This document shows, one piece after another, positions 1 to 5,733 of a DNA stretch of 5,733 nucleotides (the first letter of the stretch is position 1; the number at the start of each line of letters is the position of its first letter). The DNA comes from Candidatus Zixiibacteriota bacterium (lineage in GTDB: Bacteria; Zixibacteria; MSB-5A5; JAUVRN01). The notes under the pieces were generated by a model, which worked only from the letters and a program-made list of their open reading frames with translations, ran no database searches and was not told where the DNA came from. The stretch spans positions 1 to 5,733 of the forward strand of contig JAUVRN010000151.1 of assembly GCA_030597645.1 (NCBI GenBank). Reading direction: 5' to 3'. Position numbers and translations under genes: made by a program.

Positions 1-1
1 A

Positions 2-2365
2 GATTTGGTCATGGATGTATTCCGCAGCTCCGGCGCCGCCCCCTGCGCGGAGTTTCTGGACAAGCTCAAGACACACGGCTTCGAGTACGCCACGACGTCG
101 GGGACCACCGTCTCCATCAACGACATGGTGGTGCCGAAGGAAAAACGCCAGCTGATCGAGCAGGCCCAGAAAGACGTCGACAAGATCCAGAAACAGTACA
201 ACCGCGGCCTGATTACCAACGGCGAGCGCTACAACAAGGTCATCGATATCTGGACGCATACCACCAACGAGGTGGCCGAGGTTCTGTTCCAGCATCTGGC
301 TGCGGACCGCGACGGATTCAAGCCGGTGTACATGATGGCCGACTCCGGGGCCCGAGGCTCCAAGGAGCAGATCCGCCAGCTGGCCGGCATGCGTGGCCTG
401 ATGGCCAAGCCCCAGAAGAAGCTGACCGGGCGGATCGGCGAAATCATCGAGTCGCCTATTCTCTCCAACTTCCGCGAAGGCCTGTCGGTGCTGGAGTACT
501 TTATCTCCACGCACGGTGCCCGCAAGGGACTGGCCGACACGGCGCTCAAGACGGCGGACGCCGGCTACCTGACGCGCCGCCTGGTGGATGTGGCACAGGA
601 CGTCATCATCACCGGAGACGACTGCGACACGGTGCTGGGTATCAACATGACGGCCCTCAAGGAGGGCGAGGAAGTCATCGAATCGCTGTACGACCGAATT
701 CTCGGCCGGGTCGCACTGGACGACGTGTTCGATCCGCTCACGGACGAAGAGGTCGTGAAGGCCGGCGAAATGATCGACGAAGGGGCCGCCGGCAGGATCG
801 AGGAGAGCGCCATCGAGTCGGTCCGTATCCGTTCGGTGCTCACCTGCGAGTCGCGCCGCGGCGTGTGCCGTCGCTGTTACGGCCGCAATCTCTCCGGGCT
901 CGACATCGTCGACATCGGGGAAGCGGTCGGCGTGGTGGCTGCACAGTCCAGCGGCGAGCCGGGTACGCAGCTGACGCTGCGCACGTTTCACATCGGCGGC
1001 ACGGCAGCCCGCATCGCGGAGCAATCGGGCGTCAAATCCAAATACGAGGGTACGCTCAAGTTCATCAATGTCCGCACGGTCAAGCGTGAGGACGGCGCCG
1101 AGATCGTCGTGTCGCGCGACGGCGAGCTGCACATCGTCGACGCACAGGATCGGCTGCGCGGTCGTTACAACGTGCCATACGGAGCCCACGTCGTCGTGGC
1201 GGACGGCGACACGGTGGAGAAGGATGTGATCCTCTTCGAATGGGATCCGTACGCATCGACGATCATCGCCGAGCGCTCCGGCAAGGCGTCGTTCGAGGAC
1301 ATCGTGCAGGACGTGAACATGCGCGAGGAACTCGACGAATCGACCGGCTGGCGCCAGCGCGTCATCGTCGAGCAGCGCGACAAGACCCTCCTTCCCAAGA
1401 TCTACATCCTCGACAAGGCGGGCCGCAAGATTGCGACCTACTCGATTCCCACTGGAGCTCATCTGCTGGCCCACGACGGCGAAGAAGTGTCGGCCGGCAC
1501 GCTGATCGTCAAGATCCCACGGGAGATTTCCAAGACCCGGGACATCACCGGCGGTCTGCCGCGCGTGGCCGAGCTGTTCGAGGCCCGGCGCCCGCGTGAT
1601 CCGGCGGTGGTCACGGAGATCGACGGGGTCGTGGCGTACGATCCGGAGGACTCGCAGGAGGGCCCGGACGGGAAGGGTTTCAAGGTGGTCCGCGGCAACA
1701 CGCAGATCTACGTGCGCGGCGACGACGGCGAGCTCAAGGAGTACCTGATCCCGCACGGCAAGCACATGCGTGTCCATCGCGGTGACCGCGTGTCCGCCGG
1801 CGATCGGCTCTGCGAGGGTTCCGTCGATCCACACGACATCCTGCGCATCAAAGGTGTTAACGAGGTGCAGGAGTACCTGGTAAACGAGATCCAGGAGGTC
1901 TATCGCCTGCAGGGTGTGAAGATCAACGACAAGCACATCGAGACGATCGTGCGCCAGATGCTCCAGAAGGTGCGGGTGGACGATCCGGGCGACACCGAGT
2001 TCCTCGAGGGGGAGCAGGTGGACCGACACCGATTCCTCGAGGAGAACGAACGCGCCATGACCCAGGGTGGTGAGCCGGCCACGTTCCAGCCGCAGCTGCT
2101 CGGCATTACCAAGGCCTCCCTCTCCACCGAGAGTTTCTTCTCGGCCGCGAGTTTCCAGGAGACGACCAAGGTGCTGACCGAGGCGTCCATCCAGAGCAAG
2201 ACGGATTATCTCCGAGGGCTCAAGGCGAACATCATCATCGGCCACCTCATTCCTGCCGGCACCGGCATGGAGCAGCATCGCAGGATCGAGGTCATCGACA
2301 CCACGGCGCCGGATCCCGACGAAGAGAGCCCCGAGGCGACCAAGCTGGTGCAAGAAAACGCTTGA
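2..2365 (+). CDS. rpoC: DNA-directed RNA polymerase subunit beta' (C-terminal part, 5'-truncated)
   Basis: Catalytic beta' subunit of RNA polymerase. The frame is open to the left edge (GAT at 2-4), so the TTG at 5 is not a real start; roughly the N-terminal 40-45% of the protein, including the NADFDGD active-site motif, lies outside. Visible in order: the segment before the bridge helix (YMMADSGARGS, QIRQLAGMRGLMAKP), an extra KPQKKLTGRIGEIIESPI stretch, the bridge helix (NFREGL..YFISTHGARKGLADTALKTADAGYLTRR), and all four zinc-ribbon cysteines (codons at 623, 845, 866, 875). Then come the trigger-loop N-terminal helix (GTQLTLRTFHIGG), an SI3-type insertion of about 175 residues (about 1010-1534), the trigger-loop C-terminal part (DITGGLPRVAELFEARRP), and the conserved end (YRLQGVKINDKHIE, LGITKASLSTESF, LIPAGTG). 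The first residue of the usual QSIGEPGTQL motif group is changed: it reads QSSGEPGTQL, codon 950-952. The acidic C-terminal tail ends at TGA 2363-2365. Identity is certain. Confidence 0.98.
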   Translation, partial: DLVMDVFRSSGAAPCAEFLDKLKTHGFEYATTSGTTVSINDMVVPKEKRQLIEQAQKDVDKIQKQYNRGLITNGERYNKVIDIWTHTTNEVAEVLFQHLAADRDGFKPVYMMADSGARGSKEQIRQLAGMRGLMAKPQKKLTGRIGEIIESPILSNFREGLSVLEYFISTHGARKGLADTALKTADAGYLTRRLVDVAQDVIITGDDCDTVLGINMTALKEGEEVIESLYDRILGRVALDDVFDPLTDEEVVKAGEMIDEGAAGRIEESAIESVRIRSVLTCESRRGVCRRCYGRNLSGLDIVDIGEAVGVVAAQSSGEPGTQLTLRTFHIGGTAARIAEQSGVKSKYEGTLKFINVRTVKREDGAEIVVSRDGELHIVDAQDRLRGRYNVPYGAHVVVADGDTVEKDVILFEWDPYASTIIAERSGKASFEDIVQDVNMREELDESTGWRQRVIVEQRDKTLLPKIYILDKAGRKIATYSIPTGAHLLAHDGEEVSAGTLIVKIPREISKTRDITGGLPRVAELFEARRPRDPAVVTEIDGVVAYDPEDSQEGPDGKGFKVVRGNTQIYVRGDDGELKEYLIPHGKHMRVHRGDRVSAGDRLCEGSVDPHDILRIKGVNEVQEYLVNEIQEVYRLQGVKINDKHIETIVRQMLQKVRVDDPGDTEFLEGEQVDRHRFLEENERAMTQGGEPATFQPQLLGITKASLSTESFFSAASFQETTKVLTEASIQSKTDYLRGLKANIIIGHLIPAGTGMEQHRRIEVIDTTAPDPDEESPEATKLVQENA

Positions 2366-2388
2366 CGTTCAACGACTAGGCCTATAAG
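2362..2388 (+). promoter_or_regulatory. candidate sigma-70-type promoter for rpsL
   Basis: TTGACG at 2362-2367 matches the -35 consensus at 5 of 6 positions, and TATAAG at 2383-2388 matches the -10 at 5 of 6. The -35 overlaps the rpoC stop codon. The spacer is only 15 nt, shorter than the usual 16-18, which is the main weakness. Transcription would start near 2395, leaving a leader of about 33 nt before the rpsL GTG. The gap is clearly AT-richer than the flanking genes. No terminator is seen after rpoC, so read-through from the rpoB-rpoC transcript is expected in any case; this would be an extra internal promoter. Confidence 0.35.
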
Positions 2389-2410
2389 TTGCGAGCTTTT
2401 GTAAAACCGT

Positions 2411-2415
2411 AGGAG
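2411..2415 (+). promoter_or_regulatory. ribosome binding site of rpsL (supports GTG start)
   Basis: AGGAG lies 12 nt upstream of GTG 2428. No ATG in this frame gives the conserved N-terminus, and GTG followed by PTIGQLIRKG matches the usual S12 start, so the GTG start is accepted. The spacing is somewhat long. Confidence 0.7.
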
Positions 2416-2427
2416 ACCAAAAAGAAC

Positions 2428-2802
<375 letters not shown>

Positions 2803-2820
2803 CGCAGGAGAATCGACCGA

Positions 2821-3291
2821 ATGCCACGCCGTAAACATGTTGAGAAACGACCGATTCTCCCCGATCCCAAGTTTCACTCGACGCTCGTCACCCAGTTCGT
2901 CAACTCGCTGATGAAGCGCGGCAAGAAGAGCACAGCCGAGCAGACGTTTTATGGGGCCATGGATCACATCGAAAAGGCGACGGGACAGACCGGCCTGGAG
3001 GTGTTTCAGAAGGCCCTGGACAACGTCAAGCCGGTCGTCGAGGTCAAGAGTCGGCGCGTGGGTGGTTCCACCTACCAGGTACCCATCGAGGTTCGATCGG
3101 GCCGGCGCGTGGCGCTGGGCATCCGGTGGCTGATCGGGTTCTCCGGGGCGCGCGGCGAGCACACGATGGCGGAGAAGCTCGGGGCCGAGATGATGGCGGC
3201 CGCCCGGGGCGACGGTGCCTCCGTCAAGAAAAAGCAGGACACCCACCGGATGGCGGAGGCCAACAAGGCCTTTGCGCACTACCGGTGGTAG
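2821..3291 (+). CDS. rpsG: 30S ribosomal protein S7
   Basis: S7 is the primary assembly protein of the 30S head; it binds the 3' major domain of 16S rRNA and lies next to the E site. The 156-residue length equals the usual short bacterial form. Visible hallmarks: MPRRK start with RPILPDPKF (10-18), FVNSLMKRGKKSTAE (26-40), the beta-hairpin VEVKSRRVGGSTYQVP (73-88), and the C-terminal HRMAEANKAFAHYRW. Start ATG is preceded by AGGAG at 2806-2810 with 10 nt spacing. In E. coli, S7 represses its own operon through a structured rpsL-rpsG spacer of roughly 100 nt; here that spacer is 18 nt, so the same operator cannot be present at that place. The stop is TAG at 3289-3291, and the frame then stays open to the fusA start. 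Confidence 0.98.
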   Translation: MPRRKHVEKRPILPDPKFHSTLVTQFVNSLMKRGKKSTAEQTFYGAMDHIEKATGQTGLEVFQKALDNVKPVVEVKSRRVGGSTYQVPIEVRSGRRVALGIRWLIGFSGARGEHTMAEKLGAEMMAAARGDGASVKKKQDTHRMAEANKAFAHYRW

Positions 3292-3327
3292 AGAGGTAAG
3301 GGCTGCCCGCGCCGCGCCACAGGCGCC

Positions 3328-3477
3328 ATGCCGGATGTGTGTGCCGGGCGGATCCTGCGCTGGCACCCGTACAACTATGACGATTTTGGATCGCACATAA
3401 GGGAACCGAGTATCGACTCCTGCTCCGGAACGCAGGGGACCGAAACGGTTCCTCGGTGGTCCGGAGATTTTTTTTGA
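3328..3477 (+). CDS. possible 49-codon leader ORF abutting fusA
   Basis: ATG 3328 opens a 49-residue frame (MPDVCAGRILRWHPYNYDDF at its start) that stops at TGA 3475-3477, directly touching the fusA ATG (TGAATG). Its ribosome binding site is weak: only AGG at 3321-3323, 4 nt from the ATG. Third-position G/C is lower than in the neighbouring genes, and I recognise no family. Translation would carry a ribosome through the terminator-like hairpin and release it at the fusA start, which would allow re-initiation. An open frame of this length is not rare by chance at this G+C, so coding status is doubtful. Confidence 0.2.
   Translation: MPDVCAGRILRWHPYNYDDFGSHIREPSIDSCSGTQGTETVPRWSGDFF
3401..3453 (+). 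promoter_or_regulatory. candidate anti-terminator pairing upstream of fusA
   Basis: GGGAACCG (3401-3408) is a near-copy of GGGGACCG (3435-3442), the 5' arm of the inner terminator stem, 34 nt downstream. Both can pair with CGGTTCCT (3446-3453). The distal pairing forms 8 bp with one G-U, against 8 bp with two G-U for the local one. If the distal pairing formed, the outer terminator stem would fall inside its loop and be hard to close. The local hairpin as a whole has more pairs and a shorter loop, so the alternative would probably need help from a protein or a paused ribosome or polymerase. Confidence 0.3.
3423..3475 (+). terminator. intrinsic terminator-like hairpin with T8 tract at the fusA start (putative attenuator)
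   Basis: Outer stem: CTCCGGA (3423-3429) pairs perfectly with TCCGGAG (3460-3466). After an A-G mismatch, CGC (3431-3433) pairs with GTG (3456-3458). After a small internal loop, GGGGACCG (3435-3442) pairs with CGGTTCCT (3446-3453) around an AAA loop. That makes about 18 base pairs, followed by one A and eight T residues (3468-3475). This is the form of a Rho-independent terminator, but it ends 2 nt before the fusA ATG, so it cannot be a simple operon end and should be conditional. The 3' arm also contains the fusA Shine-Dalgarno bases, so the same fold would block translation. Function as an attenuator is inferred; the structure is seen directly. Confidence 0.65.
3461..3466 (+). promoter_or_regulatory. 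fusA ribosome binding site, buried in the hairpin
   Basis: CCGGAG, with core GGAG at 3463-3466, lies 11 nt before ATG 3478. It is the only Shine-Dalgarno-like sequence near this start. All four core bases pair with CTCC (3423-3426) in the hairpin; a second CTCC is at 3417-3420. The spacer to the ATG is almost all T, which is unusual for this G+C-rich sequence. Confidence 0.6.
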
Positions 3478-5559
3478 ATGGCACGCAAAATCGACATCAC
3501 CCGGGTTCGCAATATCGGCATCATGGCGCACATCGATGCCGGTAAGACCACGACGACGGAGCGCGTCCTGTTCTACACCGGCAAGACGCACAAGCTGGGA
3601 GAGGTCCATGACGGCGCGGCCGTGATGGACTGGATGGAGCAGGAGAAGGAGCGCGGTATCACGATCACGTCCGCCGCGACGACCGCGTTCTGGAAGGATC
3701 ACCAGATCAACATCATCGACACCCCGGGGCATGTGGATTTCACCGTGGAGGTCGAGCGTTCTCTGCGTGTCCTGGACGGGGCGGTGGCCCTGTTTTGTGC
3801 CGTCGGTGGTGTGGAGCCCCAGTCGGAGACGGTGTGGCGGCAGGCAGACAAGTACGGGGTGCCCCGCATCGCCTACGTCAACAAGCTGGATCGTGTCGGA
3901 TCGGACTTTCACCAGGCGGTGGCCATGATGCGCAAGCGTCTGGGTGCCAACGTCTGTCCCATCCAGCTGCCGGGCGGGCAGGGTGAGCTATTCACCGGCA
4001 TCATCGATCTCATCGAGATGTCCTACCGGGTGTACCACGAGGAGTCCTTCGGGTCCACGTTTGACGATGAACAGATCCCGCGCTCGCTCCTGGAAGACGC
4101 ACGCGAGCACCGCGAAAAATTGCTGGAGGCGCTGTCCGACTACGACGATCACCTGCTGGAGAAGTTTCTCCACGAGGAGCCTATCGAGGTGACCGAGGTC
4201 AAGCGTGCCATGCGCCAGGCGACCATAGATGGGACGCTCATCCCTGTGCTCTGCGGGTCCTCCTTCAAGAACAAGGGCGTGCAGAAGCTCCTGGATGCGG
4301 TCGTGGACTATCTGCCGTCGCCGGTGGATCTGCCCCCGGTGGAAGGACACGTGCCCGACCGCGACGAGTTCAAGAAGCGCCCGGCCAGCGATGATGCTCC
4401 GCTGGCCGCGCTGGCATTCAAGATCATGACCGACCCGCACGTCGGCAAGCTCACCTTCGCCCGCATCTACTCCGGCACGCTCAAGGCCGGATCCTACGTG
4501 TTCAACTCGGTGGCAGGTCATCGGGAGCGTGTCAGCCGCATCCTCGAGATGCATGCCAACAAGCGCGAGGACCGGCGCGAGGCCTACGCCGGCGATATCG
4601 TCGGCCTGGTGGGTCTCAAGAAGACATCCACCGGGCATACGCTCTGCGACCCGGACAACCCGGTCATACTCGAAGAGATGAAGTTCCCGGAGCCGGTCAT
4701 CTCGGTGGCCATAGAGCCGCGGACCAAGGCCGACCAGGAGAAGCTGGCCAACTCGCTGGTCAAGCTGATGGAGGAGGATCCCACGTTTCGGGTTCGCCAG
4801 GACGAGGAAACCGGTCAGACCGTGATTTCCGGCATGGGCGAGCTTCACCTGGAGATCCTCTGCGAACGGATGAAGCGCGAGTTCAGGGTGGGCGCCAACG
4901 TCGGGCGTCCCCAGGTGGCCTACAAGGAGACTATTACACGCGAGGCCACGGCCGATACCCGGTTCGTCCGGCAGACCGGCGGCCACGGACAGTTCGCGCA
5001 CGTGGTCATGGTGTTCAAGCCCCTCGACAAGGGCCAGGGCTTCGTGTTCGAAAACAGCATTAGAGGTGGGTCGATTCCGCGAGAGTATATCTCGGCCGTG
5101 GAAGACGGCGTCAAGTCGGCCCTGGGAAACGGACTGATGGCTGGATACCCGCTGGTGGACATCCACGCCGAACTCGTGGACGGCTCGCATCACGAGGTCG
5201 ACTCGTCCGAGATGGCTTTTCGGATCGCCGGCTCCATGGCGCTGCAGGAAGCGGGCAAGAAGGCGCGGGCCATCATTCTGGAGCCGGTGATGGATGTGGA
5301 GGTCGTGGTGCCCGAGGAGTACATGGGCGACGTCATAGGGGATCTCAACCGGCGGCGGGGAAAGGTCGCAGGGATCGTACCCCGGTCCGACGCCCAGGTC
5401 ATCGCCGCCACGGTACCGCTGGCCGAGATGTTCGGGTACGCCACACGCCTGCGCACGCTGACCCAGGGCCGGGCCGTGTACTCGATGCAGTTTGCACACT
5501 ACGACTCCGCCCCCGAGTCGGTCTCCTCGGAGATCGTCAGCAAAGTGCGGGGTGGCTGA
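3478..5559 (+). CDS. fusA: translation elongation factor G (EF-G)
   Basis: GTPase that drives translocation of tRNA and mRNA on the ribosome and, with RRF, ribosome recycling. The 693-residue product is of normal length (E. coli 704) and starts MARKIDITRVRNIGIMAHID. GTPase motifs: P-loop AHIDAGKT (17-24), switch I RGITI (59-63), DTPGH (81-85), NKLD (135-138; many EF-Gs have NKMD) and the G5 segment GSSF (260-263). Domain II begins near 300 (APLAALAFKIMTDPHVGKLTF) and domain III near 400 (FPEPVISVAIEP, SGMGELHLEIL). Domain IV has GGHGQFA and the tip loop VDGSHHEVDSS, with the translocation-critical histidine at H572 (codon 5191-5193). Domain V includes GDVIGDLNRRRG and PLAEMFGYATRLR. F88, a fusidic-acid-contact position, is unchanged. 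It is a canonical translocase-type EF-G. Expression is probably controlled by the hairpin just upstream; tuf follows after 47 nt. Confidence 0.98.
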   Translation: MARKIDITRVRNIGIMAHIDAGKTTTTERVLFYTGKTHKLGEVHDGAAVMDWMEQEKERGITITSAATTAFWKDHQINIIDTPGHVDFTVEVERSLRVLDGAVALFCAVGGVEPQSETVWRQADKYGVPRIAYVNKLDRVGSDFHQAVAMMRKRLGANVCPIQLPGGQGELFTGIIDLIEMSYRVYHEESFGSTFDDEQIPRSLLEDAREHREKLLEALSDYDDHLLEKFLHEEPIEVTEVKRAMRQATIDGTLIPVLCGSSFKNKGVQKLLDAVVDYLPSPVDLPPVEGHVPDRDEFKKRPASDDAPLAALAFKIMTDPHVGKLTFARIYSGTLKAGSYVFNSVAGHRERVSRILEMHANKREDRREAYAGDIVGLVGLKKTSTGHTLCDPDNPVILEEMKFPEPVISVAIEPRTKADQEKLANSLVKLMEEDPTFRVRQDEETGQTVISGMGELHLEILCERMKREFRVGANVGRPQVAYKETITREATADTRFVRQTGGHGQFAHVVMVFKPLDKGQGFVFENSIRGGSIPREYISAVEDGVKSALGNGLMAGYPLVDIHAELVDGSHHEVDSSEMAFRIAGSMALQEAGKKARAIILEPVMDVEVVVPEEYMGDVIGDLNRRRGKVAGIVPRSDAQVIAATVPLAEMFGYATRLRTLTQGRAVYSMQFAHYDSAPESVSSEIVSKVRGG

Positions 5560-5593
5560 ACGGGTGACATTCAACAGCAACGTCTGAGCAGAA

Positions 5594-5598
5594 GAGGG
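5594..5598 (+). promoter_or_regulatory. ribosome binding site of tuf (supports GTG start)
   Basis: GAGGG lies 8 nt before GTG 5607. A second AGGA at 5601-5604 is too close to serve. The 47-nt fusA-tuf gap has no hairpin with a T-tract and no paired -35/-10, so tuf is expected to be read from the same transcript as fusA. Confidence 0.65.
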
Positions 5599-5606
5599 AT
5601 AGGATT

Positions 5607-5733
<127 letters not shown>

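Larger units (their letters stand above)
3292..3477 (+). promoter_or_regulatory. structured leader between rpsG and fusA
   Basis: This 186-nt gap is by far the longest in the window and holds several inverted repeats. In the upstream half, CTGCCCG (3303-3309) can pair with CGGGCGG (3345-3351), enclosing a small GCGCC-ACA-GGCGC hairpin (3314-3326). An alternative hairpin, GTGCCGG (3341-3347) with CTGGCAC (3360-3366), shares bases 3345-3347 with the first, so the two exclude each other. The downstream half holds the terminator-like hairpin and a competing repeat, listed separately. I found no convincing promoter here. A cis-acting RNA controlling fusA-tuf is inferred, and the ligand or sensor is unknown. 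It resembles no riboswitch class I can recognise. Confidence 0.5.

Noticed and set aside
5..13. TTG at 5 or ATG at 11 as a start for rpoC
   Set aside because: The frame is open to the window edge and the protein begins in the middle of RpoC; the true start is upstream of the window.
2383..2400. Bacteroidota-type -7 element (TAnnTTTG) before rpsL
   Set aside because: The closest run, TATAAGTTG, does not fit the spacing of the consensus.
3988..5580. A 530-codon open frame on the minus strand opposite fusA
   Set aside because: Long antisense frames are expected opposite G+C-rich genes with G/C third positions. The product is His/Arg/Leu/Gly-rich with no recognisable domain, and fusA on the plus strand is certain.
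5564..5606. Promoter before tuf (GTGACA at 5564)
   Set aside because: There is no -10-like hexamer at 15-19 nt spacing.
5560..5606. Terminator between fusA and tuf
   Set aside because: There is no stem of useful length and no T-tract in the 47-nt gap.

Overview
This window holds the 3' end of the rpoB-rpoC transcription block joined directly to a complete str-type translation block. All genes are on the + strand, in the order rpoC (5'-truncated by the window edge), rpsL, rpsG, fusA and tuf (3'-truncated). Every sense gene is a recognisable core gene. G+C is high, with mostly G/C third codon positions, and I see no insertion sequence, CRISPR array, tRNA or rRNA.

Organism: a Gram-negative-type bacterium of high G+C. 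RpoC carries an insertion of about 175 residues inside the trigger loop (the SI3 position). It also has an extra segment between GLMAKP and the bridge helix (KPQKKLTGRIGEIIESPI) of the kind I associate with Bacteroidota, Chlorobi, Gemmatimonadota and relatives. The direct rpoC-rpsL-rpsG-fusA-tuf order fits a Gemmatimonadota-like lineage best, but this comes from memory of family patterns and is only moderately secure.

Layout: rpoC occupies 2-2365. A 62-nt AT-richer gap follows, with a possible promoter overlapping the rpoC stop codon. Next are rpsL (2428-2802, GTG start) and rpsG (2821-3291), separated by only 18 nt. The 186-nt gap between rpsG and fusA (3292-3477) is the most unusual part. 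It ends in a large imperfect hairpin followed by eight T residues, which looks like an intrinsic terminator, yet it lies only 2 nt before the fusA ATG and its 3' arm contains the fusA Shine-Dalgarno sequence. An upstream near-copy of one hairpin arm could pair with the opposite arm and block the structure. An open frame in phase with rpsG runs through the whole leader and stops at a TGA that abuts the fusA ATG. fusA occupies 3478-5559. After a 47-nt gap comes the first 42 codons of tuf, whose codon choice differs visibly from the genes before it.

How the genes work together: RpoC is the beta' subunit of RNA polymerase, S12 and S7 are decoding-centre and 30S head proteins, and EF-G and EF-Tu are the two main elongation GTPases. 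The leader before fusA would allow the two elongation factors to be set separately from the upstream RNA polymerase and ribosomal protein genes. That regulatory reading is inference from the sequence.
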